From Rhodoblastus sp963828185 (lineage in GTDB: Bacteria; Pseudomonadota; Alphaproteobacteria; Rhizobiales; Beijerinckiaceae): a stretch of 64,000 nucleotides of DNA. The notes below the pieces were generated by a model, which did no database searches, was not told the origin of the DNA, and saw nothing but the letters and a program-made list of their open reading frames with translations. Below are positions 34,019-42,345 of the stretch, piece by piece (position 1 is the first letter of the stretch; each line of letters opens with the position of its first letter). Location: assembly GCA_963828185.1 (NCBI GenBank), contig CAWHDV010000019.1:62001-126000 (forward strand). The letters run 5' to 3'. The translations under genes and the position numbers were made by a program.

Positions 34019-36111
34019 AGCTCAGCCTCGCCTTCGCGCCGCTCGCGCCCGTCTGGCTGCTGCTGGCGTTCGCGGCGCTGGCGGCGGGCCTCGTCGCCGC
34101 CGCCCTGATCCTGCGCCGGCGCGGTGCGGTTTTTCGCGCCATCGTCTTCGTGGTGTTGCTGGCCGCGCTGTCCGGTCCATCGCTGGTCGAGGAGGAGCGC
34201 AAAAGCCTGCATGACGTGGTGGCGGTCGTGCTCGACCGCAGCGCCTCGCAGGATTTCGACGATCGCTCGGCCCAGACCACTGCGGCTCGGGCCGCCATCG
34301 AAAAAGGCCTGAAGGCGCTCGGCAACGTCGATGTGCGCTTCATCGACGCCGGCGCGTCGCGCGGCGACGACGACGAAGGCGAGGGCACGCGGCTGTTCGC
34401 CGCGCTCAACGCCGGCCTCGCCGACGTGCCGTCCGAACGGCTCGGCGCGGTCATCATGGTGACGGACGGGATCGTCCATGACATCCCGCCGTCGCTGGCC
34501 GCCGCCAATCTCAAGGCGCCCCTGCAGGTCCTCGTCACCGGCCACGAGGGCGAGCGCGACCGCCGCATCGAACTGGTCGAGGCGCCGCGCTACGGGCTGA
34601 TCGGCAAGGATGTCGTGTTCACGCTGAAGGTCGAGGAGGCGAACGGCCCGGGCGAGCCGGTTGCGGTGACGGTCCGGCGCGACGGCGTGCTGGCGACGCG
34701 CGTGCTGGCGCAACCCGGCGAGCCGGTGAAGATCCCGGTGCGGATCGGGCATGGCGGCAAGAACGTGCTGGAATTCGACGCCGAGCCTATGCCGGGCGAA
34801 CTCACGCTCGTCAACAACAAGGCGGTGGCGACGGTCGAGGGCGTGCGCGACCACCTGAAGATCCTGCTCGTGTCGGGCGAGCCCAATCCCGGCGAGCGCG
34901 CCTGGCGCAACCTGCTCAAGGCCGACGCCAATGTCGAGCTGGTGCATTTCACCATCCTGCGGCCGCCGGAAAAGCAGGACGGCACGCCGATCCGCGAACT
35001 CGCGCTGATCGCCTTTCCCACGGCCGAGCTTTTCGGGCGGAAGATCACCGATTTCGACATGATCGTCTTCGACCGCTATTCCAACATGGGCCTGCTGCCG
35101 CCGGTCTATTTCGACAATATCGTCCGCTATGTGCGCAACGGCGGCGCCATGGCCATCGTCGCCGGGCCGAATTTCTCGCAGCCCGATGGGCTCTACTACA
35201 CGCCGATTGGCGAAGTGATGCCGGCCCGGCCGACCGGCGACGTGGTCGAGACGCCGTTCCGCGCGGCGCTGAGTGAAATCGGCGCGCGCCATCCGGTGAC
35301 CCGGGACCTTCCTGGCGCCAAGGCCAGGCCGCCCGCCTGGAGCCAGTGGTTCCGCGAGGAAAAGGCGATCTCGACGCGTGGCGCCTCGGTTTTGACCGGC
35401 GCCGGCGGCGCGCCGCTGCTGGTGCTGTCGCGCGAAGGCAAGGGGAGGGTGGCGCTGCTCCTGACCGACCAGAGCTGGCTCTGGGCGCGCGGCTTCGAGG
35501 GCGGCGGCCCTTATGTGGACCTGATGCGGCGCACGGCGCACTGGCTGATGAAGGAGCCCGAGCTCGAGGAGGAAGCGCTGCGCGGCGACGCGAAGGGGCG
35601 CGAGATCACGGTCGAGCGCCAGACCCTGGCCGACGCTGCCGGCTCCGTCCATGTCGTCTCCCCGACCGGCAGGCAGAGCGACATCACCCTGGCCGCCGCC
35701 GAGCCGGGATTGTTTCGCGCAACCGTCAAGGCGGGCGAACTGGGCCTTTATCGTCTGAGCCAGGGAAATCTGACGGCGCTGGTCAATGTCGGGCCGGAAA
35801 ATCCGCTGGAATATCGCGAGGTCGTCTCGACCACCGAGAAACTGCGCCCGCTGGCGGAAGCCAGCGGCGGCTCGGTGCGGCGCATTGGCGCGAAAGGCGG
35901 CGCGGTCGACATGCCGCGCATCGTCGCCATGCGCGACAGCCCGGTCTATGCCGGCGCGGATTACATCGCCATCCGCCGCACCGGCGCAAGCCTCGCGCGC
36001 GGCGTAAAACTCTCGCCGCTGGCGGTCGGCCTGCTGGGTCTTCTCGTCCTGCTGGGCGCGCTGGTCGCGGCATGGGCCTATGAGGGACGCGGCGGCCGCG
36101 CCGCGAAATGA
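34012..36111 (+). CDS. Large membrane protein, glutamine amidotransferase-like (MoxR operon)
   Basis: A 699-residue protein (708 if the TTG at 33985 is used). Two N-terminal helices ('LAFAPLAPVWLLLAFAALAAGLVAAALIL', 'AIVFVVLLAALSG') are followed by a VWA-like region ('VVAVVLDRSASQDFDD'), a class-I-glutamine-amidotransferase-like Rossmann region ('LKILLVSGEPNPGERAWRNLLK', 'MIVFDRYSNMG') and a C-terminal helix (about 665-685). Homologous large membrane proteins end MoxR-DUF58-DUF4159 operons in alphaproteobacteria. There is no ATG near the start; the TTG at 34012 is favoured because it directly precedes the first helix and follows an AAAAGG site inside the tandem repeat. Confidence 0.85.
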   Translation: MTELSLAFAPLAPVWLLLAFAALAAGLVAAALILRRRGAVFRAIVFVVLLAALSGPSLVEEERKSLHDVVAVVLDRSASQDFDDRSAQTTAARAAIEKGLKALGNVDVRFIDAGASRGDDDEGEGTRLFAALNAGLADVPSERLGAVIMVTDGIVHDIPPSLAAANLKAPLQVLVTGHEGERDRRIELVEAPRYGLIGKDVVFTLKVEEANGPGEPVAVTVRRDGVLATRVLAQPGEPVKIPVRIGHGGKNVLEFDAEPMPGELTLVNNKAVATVEGVRDHLKILLVSGEPNPGERAWRNLLKADANVELVHFTILRPPEKQDGTPIRELALIAFPTAELFGRKITDFDMIVFDRYSNMGLLPPVYFDNIVRYVRNGGAMAIVAGPNFSQPDGLYYTPIGEVMPARPTGDVVETPFRAALSEIGARHPVTRDLPGAKARPPAWSQWFREEKAISTRGASVLTGAGGAPLLVLSREGKGRVALLLTDQSWLWARGFEGGGPYVDLMRRTAHWLMKEPELEEEALRGDAKGREITVERQTLADAAGSVHVVSPTGRQSDITLAAAEPGLFRATVKAGELGLYRLSQGNLTALVNVGPENPLEYREVVSTTEKLRPLAEASGGSVRRIGAKGGAVDMPRIVAMRDSPVYAGADYIAIRRTGASLARGVKLSPLAVGLLGLLVLLGALVAAWAYEGRGGRAAK

Positions 36112-36172
36112 AACGGCAAACGCCTGTCAGTCGCCTTTGTCTGGCCGGGGACGCCTTGCCAAGGCTCCACGG

Positions 36173-37258
36173 CTAGCGTGTGCAGGTTCCCCGATAAATA
36201 TGGGTGATCGCGAAGGACATGCCGCCGCCGAAATCCGAAACGATCCGGTAGGTATAATCGACATGGGTATTGGATCTGGTCAGCACCAGCGAGTGCGACC
36301 AGCTGGTGTTCCTGTCTTCGCCCTGGTCGCTCGCTATGCACTTTCCGCCTTTGCATGACACCGCGAGCGAGGTTTCCTCAAGGTCGGGGCGCGAGAGCGT
36401 GACAGTCTTGTCGCTGGCGTTGAAGGCGATCTTGTAGGTTCCGTCGTTGACGCCGAGCCCGTTTGGACACGAGTGATCGTCGCTGCGAATGCCAAGCCGC
36501 AGGCCAGAACATTTCCCGACCAGTTCGCAGGTCAGCTCCGCTATTCTGGGGATGACCGAGGTCGTGTCCAGGTCTGGTTTCGGGGTCCGGGGCAAGACCG
36601 CGGCCTGGGGCGAGATCTCGGCCTGGGGCGTAAGCTCGGCCTGGGGCGTAAGCTCGGCCTGGGGCGTAAGCTCGGCTTGGGGCGGAAGCGCGGCTTGGGG
36701 CGGAAGCGCGGTTTGGGGGGAAGCCGGCTGCGGCGAGACCTCGGCCTGTGGCGGAAGCGCGGCTGGCGCCGCAGGGGGCGGCGGCGGAGGAGCCATCTCC
36801 GAGGCCGTATCGGAAGTCGAGGCTGGGGCCAGGCTGGTGGCCGGGGGGGCCGGGGTTCGGACCGGCGTCAGGTCGGCCGCAGGCGCCGGATTCGAAGCCG
36901 TCCGGGGGACGGAAACCGGCTCGCGCGGCGGCGGCAGCGGCGGCGCGGCGCGCCTGTGCTTCAAGGCGGCGGTCTTCGACCGCCCGCATTCGAGCTCCCG
37001 CCGCAAGACCCATCCGCCCGATCCGGCGGCGAGCGCGACATTGTCCCAGACATTGCCGTGGCGATCCCTTCCCAAGCCGATGAAGCGAACCTGGGCGCCG
37101 TTGCCGATCCTGCCTATGACCGCCGCGCCCTCCACGCCGCGCGCCGACTTGCGGACATTGGTCATTTTCCGGGTGTGGTTGTTCACCGTGCAGGTCTGGG
37201 CCTGCGTCCCCGTGGGAAGCATGGCGGTCATGACGATCGCCGACACGAGCAATTTCAC
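36173..37258 (-). CDS. Exported SH3-like protein with Pro-rich repeat linker
   Basis: A 361-residue exported protein. Signal peptide 1-20 ('MLPTGTQA'). Residues about 22-90 look like a bacterial SH3-like domain ('RGVEGAAVIGRIGNGAQVRFIGLGRDRHGNVWDNVAL', 'GGWVLRRELE'). A long Pro/Ala/Gln linker (about 95-235) contains hexapeptide repeats (LTPQAE, LPPQAA). The C-terminal domain has four to six Cys ('LTCELVGKCSGLRLG', 'SCKGGKC') and ends 'ITHIYRGTCTR'. The GTG at 37258 has GGAGG seven bases upstream. Probably periplasmic, perhaps peptidoglycan-linked; function unknown. Confidence 0.8.
   Translation of the reverse strand: MKLLVSAIVMTAMLPTGTQAQTCTVNNHTRKMTNVRKSARGVEGAAVIGRIGNGAQVRFIGLGRDRHGNVWDNVALAAGSGGWVLRRELECGRSKTAALKHRRAAPPLPPPREPVSVPRTASNPAPAADLTPVRTPAPPATSLAPASTSDTASEMAPPPPPPAAPAALPPQAEVSPQPASPQTALPPQAALPPQAELTPQAELTPQAELTPQAEISPQAAVLPRTPKPDLDTTSVIPRIAELTCELVGKCSGLRLGIRSDDHSCPNGLGVNDGTYKIAFNASDKTVTLSRPDLEETSLAVSCKGGKCIASDQGEDRNTSWSHSLVLTRSNTHVDYTYRIVSDFGGGMSFAITHIYRGTCTR
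36602..36720. repeat. 18-base coding repeats (LTPQAE hexapeptides)
   Basis: About six to seven tandem 18-base units within the SH3-like protein gene. Three neighbouring units are identical at the DNA level (ggcctggggcgtaagctc on the plus strand), a sign of recent expansion; the outer ones have drifted to LPPQAA and ISPQAA. Confidence 0.9.
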
Positions 37259-37580
37259 GGCAGGGCCTCCTCTTCGCGATCCCGCGTCGCGGCGCCGGCG
37301 CTTGACAGGCCAACATCCTCAAAATCGTGCGGTTCCTGGCGCAAGCCAAACAATCAATATGAGGACTGTCCTGATTGCTTAGCCGAAAGCGCCGATCGAA
37401 GTATTTTCGGCGCTGTCGTCGCGCGGCTTGGACCTGACCGGATGGAGGTTTGCGCCGCGCTTCCGTCTACGCCCCGCGCGCGACGCGCGAGCTTCACCGG
37501 CGACGGTCGCTATTCGATTGTCATGAAGCGTATTTTTGCTGGAAAAGCACAGCCACGCGCGCCGGCCGCAAAAAAAAATG
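37259..37580. other. Intergenic region without recognised gene
   Basis: Between the SH3-like gene and the GNAT gene, both on the minus strand, lie 322 bases. Reading frames here are short and lack ribosome binding sites. It presumably holds the promoter of the SH3-like gene. An A-run (aaaaaaaa near 37569) abuts the GNAT stop and would be read as a T-run terminator tail on the minus strand, though I see no clear hairpin. Confidence 0.45.
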
Positions 37581-38081
37581 TCAGCGCAGGAAAGTCACCG
37601 CGCCCTTGTGTCTTTCAAGCGCGCCGGCCCGCAATTCGCAATGCAGCAGCCGCGCCGGATCGACCGGGCCGGGAAATGTGAAATGCCCTAAAGGCGTACG
37701 CGAAAAGCCCATGCGCTCATAATAGGGCGGGTCGCCGACCAGGATCACCAGGCTGTGGCCGGCGGCTTTCGCCGCCTGCAACGACTTCTGCGCCAGCGCC
37801 TCGCCCAATCCCCTGGCGCGGAACGCCTCTTCCACCGTCAGCGGGCCGAGCAGCAGGGCCGGAGCTCCGCCGATGCTGATCCGGGTCATGGTGTTGGCGC
37901 CCACCAGCATGCCGCCGATTCGCGCGAGGTAGGAAAGGCTCCAGTCCGGCTGAGCGCCCTCGCGCAAGCGATAGGCGGTCTTGGCGAAACGGCCCGGCCC
38001 GAAGGCTCGCTCTTCCAGCTTGCGGATGGCGGGCAGGTCGGCGGGGGTCTGCAGGGCGTAGTCGAGCGAAAGATCGGTCAT
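37581..38081 (-). CDS. GNAT family N-acetyltransferase (YhbS-like)
   Basis: A 166-residue acetyltransferase. The acetyl-CoA-binding motif A reads 'LLLGPLTVEEAFRARGLGEALAQKSLQ' with the R/QxxGxG/A pattern as 'RARGLGEA' (~91), and the 'VILVGDPPYYERMGFSRTPLGHFTFPGP' segment is characteristic of YhbS-type members. Substrate unknown. It stands alone with a terminator-bearing cytochrome gene upstream. Confidence 0.9.
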   Translation of the reverse strand: MTDLSLDYALQTPADLPAIRKLEERAFGPGRFAKTAYRLREGAQPDWSLSYLARIGGMLVGANTMTRISIGGAPALLLGPLTVEEAFRARGLGEALAQKSLQAAKAAGHSLVILVGDPPYYERMGFSRTPLGHFTFPGPVDPARLLHCELRAGALERHKGAVTFLR

Positions 38082-38182
38082 GCCTGCTGTTTAGTTTCTT
38101 TTTTCACCGATCGCAACTCGTCGCGGAAAAATTCTTTTCGCGCGCACAGGCGGCAAGACGCCAGGACGAGGCGCAAAAAAAC

Positions 38183-38217
38183 GAAAAAACGCCGGCCTCG
38201 CATTGCGCGGCCGGCGT
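38183..38217 (-). terminator. Intrinsic terminator of the cytochrome c gene
   Basis: Read on the minus strand: 9-base perfect GC stem (acgccggcc / ggccggcgt) with an 11-base loop followed by TTTTTTCGTTTTTTT. Placed about 30 bases after the cytochrome c stop. Confidence 0.9.
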
Positions 38218-38245
38218 CGGAAAGCCTGATAAAGGCTTGGGTCCC

Positions 38246-38635
38246 TTACTTGGAGCCATCGGCCTTGAACTGGGCGATATACGCCCAGAGGTTGTCGCGG
38301 TCGGTCGCGTTCGGGATGCCGGCGAAGGGCATCTTGATGCCGGGAATGTCCTTCTGCGGCGCGGTGATATACTTGTCGAACGTCGTCGCGTCCCAGGTCA
38401 CGCCGGAGTTCTTCATGGCGTCGGAATAGGTGTAGCCGGCTTCCGTGCCGGCCTTGCGGCCGTTCAGGCCGTTGAGGTCCGGGCCGACGCCGTTCTTGGC
38501 CCCGGGGCCGATCTTGTGGCAGGCCAGGCATTTGTGGAACACATTGGCGCCCGCCGCTGGGTCGCCGGCGGCGAAGGCGGTCGAGGAGATAAGCGCGAAT
38601 GCGGCGGCCGCCGACAAAGCGTGGATGAGCTTCAT
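38246..38635 (-). CDS. Class I c-type cytochrome (c2/c550-like)
   Basis: A 129-residue periplasmic cytochrome with signal peptide (1-22, ending 'STAFA'), a single haem site 'CLACH' near residue 36, and the distal Met in 'IKMPFAG' near residue 101. Size and layout match soluble cytochrome c2/c550, which carries electrons from the bc1 complex to oxidases; petABC encoding bc1 lies about 13 kb downstream. The ATG at 38635 is followed directly by the signal peptide and preceded by GGAAGG. It is divergent from recQ. Confidence 0.93.
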   Translation of the reverse strand: MKLIHALSAAAAFALISSTAFAAGDPAAGANVFHKCLACHKIGPGAKNGVGPDLNGLNGRKAGTEAGYTYSDAMKNSGVTWDATTFDKYITAPQKDIPGIKMPFAGIPNATDRDNLWAYIAQFKADGSK

Positions 38636-38865
38636 TATAGGTTTCCTTCCTGGCGCTCGGGACAACTCGCCCAAATCGGTGCAAATTGACAGAAAGCCCG
38701 GCGACCCGGAATCGCGCGGCGCGAGGCTAATCTAGGCTGGGAACCGGCTCATGACAATCGCGCAAGCGTCACTGTGGCCAACAACTTTTGTGTTATTTCG
38801 CGCCATGCCGTTCGGAAACGGCTTGGCGATGATCGCGGAAACGCCCGGAAAGGTCGGGATTTCCC

Positions 38866-40473
38866 ATGGCCGACCTTGACGCGGCGCGAATAATCCTGCG
38901 TGAAAAATTCGGCTACGACGATTTTTTGCCGGGCCAGGCCGAGGCGGTCGCGGCGGTTCTCGATGGCGAGGACGTTTTCGCCGTCTGGCCCACGGGGTCC
39001 GGCAAATCGCTGATCTACCAGCTTCCCGCAGTCGCTCGCCCGGGCCTGACGTTGGTCGTTTCGCCGCTTGTCGCCCTGATGCGCGACCAGGCGCGGAAGC
39101 TGCAAAAGCGAGGGATCGCCGCGGCGGCGCTGCACGCCGACATGGAGGCCGGCGACTATTCGAGGCTCCGCGCGGCGCTGGACTCCCGCCGCCTGAGCCT
39201 GCTTTATCTTTCGCCGGAGCGGCTGGCCGATCCCGCTGTCATGGAGCTTTTGCATTCGGCCGGCGTCAGCCTTATGGCGGTCGACGAGGCGCATTGCGTT
39301 TCGCAATGGGGACATGAATTCCGCCCCGAATACCGGCGGATCGGCGCTGCGGCCGAATCCTTCGGTTGGCCGCCGATGGTCGCGACGACCGCCACCGCGG
39401 CGCCGCGCACCCGCCAGGACATATCGGACAACCTTTTTTCGCGACCGTCGCGCCTGTTCATTGGCTCCTTCCGGCGCGAGGCCATCGCGCTTTCCGCTCG
39501 TCCGCGGCGGCGCGGCGCCACGCGGGACATTCTCGACCTCGTCGCCGCGCGGCGGGGACAATGCGGCATCATCTACTGCGGCGCGCGCAAGACCGCCGAC
39601 CATCTCGCGCGGGCGCTCGGCGAGGCCGGCCATTGCGCTTCCTCCTACCACGCGGGCCTGCCCGCGCGCCTGCGCGACGAGCGGCAGGATGAATTTCTGG
39701 CGCGCTCGGACATGGTGATGGTCGCAACAATGGCGTTCGGCCTCGGCGTCGACAAGCCGGACGTGCGTTACGTCGTCCATTGCGACATGCCGGACCATCT
39801 TGAAACGCTCTATCAGGAAACTGGCCGCGCCGGACGCGATGGGCGTCCGGCGGAGGCGATCGCCATCTATTCGCCCAAAGCCGTCGCCGAGTTGCGCGCG
39901 GCGCGGTTCGAACTGGCGCGCCTCGACGAGCCCTCGGCGCAAGCCGCGGCCCTGCTGGCGCGCTATTTCACCGCCTTCGATTGCCGGGAAAGCAACCTGC
40001 TCGCCGCGCTCGGCGAGGAATGTCCGCCGTGCGGCCGTTGCGACAATTGCCAGGGTGGCCTGCGCCTTTGGCGGCGCCTTGCTCTCCGGGCGGCCACGGC
40101 GCCGGGCGAGGCCAGGGCTTTCGCCGGACATCTGCTGCGGCTTGGATTTGATCGCGTTTCACGGCGCGGGGCGGCGCCCGAGCCGGATGCGTCCGGGACG
40201 GCCGTAGCGTTTTCGCCGCCCCAGCCGCCGCCCGCGCGCGACGTCGGCGACGCGCGGCGTTTGCGCGCCCTGCGCGCGGCGCGGCTCAAAATTGCGCGAA
40301 AAGCCGGCGTCGCCCCCGCGCGGCTGATCGACGACGCGGCGCTCGAGCGGCTGGTCGACGCGCCGCCGGCCAATCTGGCCGAAATGATCGGCCGTTGCGG
40401 CGACGAAACCGGATTGCTCGCCCGTTTTGGAGCGCCGCTGCTGGAAACGGCCCAGGCCAACACGCATTTTTGA
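38866..40473 (+). CDS. recQ: RecQ-family ATP-dependent DNA helicase
   Basis: A 535-residue helicase. Motif I 'WPTGSGKSLIYQLP' (~42), motif II 'VDEAHCVSQWGHEFRPEY' (~137, DEAH box with the RecQ aromatic-rich loop), motif III 'ATTATAAPRT', motif V 'VATMAFGLGVDKPDVRYVVH' and motif VI 'QETGRAGRDGRP' are all present. A zinc-binding cluster follows ('CRESN', 'CPPCGRCDNC', ~374-400). The C-terminus is short: the winged-helix RQC and HRDC domains of E. coli RecQ (609 residues) are reduced or absent. It could be a second, accessory RecQ. Confidence 0.93.
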   Translation: MADLDAARIILREKFGYDDFLPGQAEAVAAVLDGEDVFAVWPTGSGKSLIYQLPAVARPGLTLVVSPLVALMRDQARKLQKRGIAAAALHADMEAGDYSRLRAALDSRRLSLLYLSPERLADPAVMELLHSAGVSLMAVDEAHCVSQWGHEFRPEYRRIGAAAESFGWPPMVATTATAAPRTRQDISDNLFSRPSRLFIGSFRREAIALSARPRRRGATRDILDLVAARRGQCGIIYCGARKTADHLARALGEAGHCASSYHAGLPARLRDERQDEFLARSDMVMVATMAFGLGVDKPDVRYVVHCDMPDHLETLYQETGRAGRDGRPAEAIAIYSPKAVAELRAARFELARLDEPSAQAAALLARYFTAFDCRESNLLAALGEECPPCGRCDNCQGGLRLWRRLALRAATAPGEARAFAGHLLRLGFDRVSRRGAAPEPDASGTAVAFSPPQPPPARDVGDARRLRALRAARLKIARKAGVAPARLIDDAALERLVDAPPANLAEMIGRCGDETGLLARFGAPLLETAQANTHF

Positions 40474-40648
40474 AACGGAAAACCTTTTCGAGTCCTGAGC
40501 TTAGGCGCGGCCAAAAGAGACAAAAAAAGATGGCGAATTTCGCGCGCGATCGCTCAAAATAACATTTCGGCCGTTAAACTTTTGTTAGGATTTGGCGGCG
40601 CGGCAAATTGCCGCGCAAGGCGACGCCGCCCGCTGGAATGTCCGAGCC

Positions 40649-41659
40649 ATGTTGCAAGCCATCGATTTTTCGTTCCTGCCCGACGCCCATCGCGTCGCGA
40701 ATCCGTTGCCGCCGGAGACTTCGCGGCAACCGATTTCGTCAAAACAGGTTTCGCCGCGCGCGACGGACGCAAAGGGCCTGCCGCATTGCCTCGACTTTCT
40801 GGTGAAGCCGCGCCGCACGCTCGATGTGCGCTTCGATCCGGTCAGCAAGACCGTGTGGTGCGCGATGCGCCATGAAAACTCGGTCAGCTGGACCTTGCCC
40901 CTGCTGCGGGAGCTGAACGCGCTCAACGCCGACATTCGCGCCCTGTTTGAACAGGGCGATTTCGACGATCCGCCGATTAGGTTCTTCATCGGCGGCTCGT
41001 TGCGCCCCGGCGTCTTCAACATGGGCGGCGACCTGTCCTATTTCATCGATCGCGTGCGGTCGCGCGACGCGGAGGGCCTGCGGCAATACGCCTACGCCTG
41101 CGTCGACGCCGTCTATAACAATTACAACGGCTTCAATTCGCCCGTCGTCACCATGGCGCTGCTGGAGGGCGACGCCCTCGGCGGCGGACTGGAGGCGGCC
41201 TTGAGCTGCCAGTTCGTCATCGCCGAACGCGGCGTCAATCTCGGCTTTCCCGAAGCCCTGTTTCACACCTTTCCGGGCATGGGGGCGTACAGCCTGGTTT
41301 CCCGCCGGCTCGACGCGGCGCGGGCGGAAAAGCTGATCCTGTCGGGGCGTATGCACAAGTCCGAGGATTTCTTCGAAATGGGCCTGATCGACATCCTGGT
41401 CGAGAAGGGCGAGGGGACGGCGCGGGCGCGCGCCTTCATCGCGGAAAACGGCAAGAGGCACCGGCTGCTCGACGCGGTCGGCAAGGTCAGGCGGCGGATC
41501 GCGCCCCTGACCATGGAAGAATTGCGCGACGTCACCGACATCTGGGTCGAGTCCGTCATGGGTCTGGCGCCGATCAACCTGCGCAAGATGGAAATGCTGG
41601 CGCAGTCGCAGGACCTGCTGTTCCAGCTGACGGCGAGCCGGCGTTTCGACAAGAAATGA
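40649..41659 (+). CDS. Crotonase-superfamily enzyme, RpfF-like (candidate DSF synthase)
   Basis: A 336-residue crotonase. The pattern is that of RpfF/DSF synthases rather than ordinary enoyl-CoA hydratases: 'PGVFNMGGDLSYF' (oxyanion hole, ~125), 'ALLEGDALGGGLEAALSCQFVIAE' with one catalytic Glu in 'GGGLEAALS', and 'NLGFPEALFHTFPGMGAYSLVSRRL' with the second catalytic Glu in 'GFPEALF'. RpfF makes cis-2-unsaturated fatty acid signals by hydrolysing and dehydrating 3-hydroxyacyl-ACP. About 45 extra residues precede the usual RpfF start. No rpfC, rpfG or rpfR lies in the window. The ATG at 40649 has only a weak ribosome binding site. Confidence 0.85.
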   Translation: MLQAIDFSFLPDAHRVANPLPPETSRQPISSKQVSPRATDAKGLPHCLDFLVKPRRTLDVRFDPVSKTVWCAMRHENSVSWTLPLLRELNALNADIRALFEQGDFDDPPIRFFIGGSLRPGVFNMGGDLSYFIDRVRSRDAEGLRQYAYACVDAVYNNYNGFNSPVVTMALLEGDALGGGLEAALSCQFVIAERGVNLGFPEALFHTFPGMGAYSLVSRRLDAARAEKLILSGRMHKSEDFFEMGLIDILVEKGEGTARARAFIAENGKRHRLLDAVGKVRRRIAPLTMEELRDVTDIWVESVMGLAPINLRKMEMLAQSQDLLFQLTASRRFDKK

Positions 41660-41746
41660 GGCGCCGCGCCGGGCGATGCGCGCTGCGCGCGGGCACGACA
41701 GTCGCCGCCAACCAAACCGCCGCCGGATCGAAATCGAATATTTGAG

Positions 41747-41780
41747 AAAAAAAGGGCGTCCGCAATTTGCCGGACGCCCC
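41747..41780 (-). terminator. Intrinsic terminator downstream of the 27-codon gene
   Basis: On the minus strand a 9-base stem (gggcgtccg / cggacgccc) is followed by TTTTTTT, a classical factor-independent terminator. The only minus-strand gene it can serve is the tiny gene at 41941-42024. After rpfF on the plus strand it lacks a T run. Confidence 0.85.
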
Positions 41781-41867
41781 AAAACTCCGTCGCTCGCAGG
41801 TCGGGCGAAGCAGGGCGGGGAGGGAGCGCGCTTCGCTGTTTCGACGCTTTATCGCGGCGGAGGCCTG

Positions 41868-41928
41868 TCCTGTCGAAAAAGATCCTGTGAAAAAGATCCT
41901 GTCGAAAAAAGATCCTGTCGAAAAAAGG
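41868..41928. repeat. Four imperfect copies of a 14-16 base unit
   Basis: The unit tcctgtcgaaaaaaga recurs at 41868, 41883, 41897 and 41913, differing mainly in the length of the A run. It lies between the 27-codon gene and its terminator, so on the minus strand it would be in the 3' untranslated region. Confidence 0.85.
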
Positions 41929-41940
41929 GCTTGTCGTGGA

Positions 41941-42024
41941 TTACCAGACGGCGACGAGAACGCCGGTCATGAAGGCGAAAGCGGCGCAAATCGAGACGAG
42001 TTCAACTTTGATGGCGGTCGACAT
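41941..42024 (-). CDS. 27-residue single-helix membrane peptide
   Basis: A very short gene. The translation begins MSTAIKVELVS and continues with an unbroken hydrophobic helix (about residues 10-27, including Cys13) ending in AVW. The ATG at 42024 is preceded by a strong GGAGG nine bases upstream, and a textbook terminator lies downstream at 41747-41780, so the minus strand here is very likely transcribed and translated. It is probably an inner-membrane micropeptide; many of this size bind a larger membrane complex or transporter. No sequence family is recognised with certainty. A short regulatory RNA that merely contains the frame is the alternative. Confidence 0.7.
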   Translation of the reverse strand: MSTAIKVELVSICAAFAFMTGVLVAVW

Positions 42025-42345
42025 GGTTTTGGTCCTCCAAAAGGAACGGATCAACGACTGTCAGATCGGGAACTGTGCTCGTACTTGATGCAGTTCACTC
42101 TCGAAGCGTTAATGGAGTGTAAAATTTCCGACATGGGCTCACAATTCCAAATGGCGGGCAAAAGGCCTGGAATCCTGCGCAAAATGGCGACATCTGCCTA
42201 ATTTATGCTCAAAATCCGCTGGCGCCTGTAAATTGTCGTTTCATCGCCCTCTGGTCAAAGATTGCGGCGGGGCGGAAAATGCGCGATAGCGGCGACTCTC
42301 CACTCGGGACATGCGCTCCAGCGCGCCGCCGCGGACAGGACGAGA
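42025..42345. other. Intergenic region between the 27-codon gene and the tetR-type gene
   Basis: About 320 bases between divergent genes, more AT-rich than average from 42100 to 42240. It should contain both promoters. No copy of the palindrome found at 43048 is present here, so no sign of autoregulation by the TetR protein through that box. Confidence 0.45.

Noticed and set aside
33949..35652. 567-codon minus-strand frame opposite the last gene of the MoxR operon
   Set aside because: Arg/His/Gly/Asp-rich shadow translation typical of antisense frames in this genome; the plus strand encodes a coherent membrane protein.
37450..37722. 90-codon plus-strand frame overlapping the GNAT gene end
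   Set aside because: No ribosome site and Arg/Ser/Cys-rich translation; it overlaps the convincing GNAT gene on the other strand.
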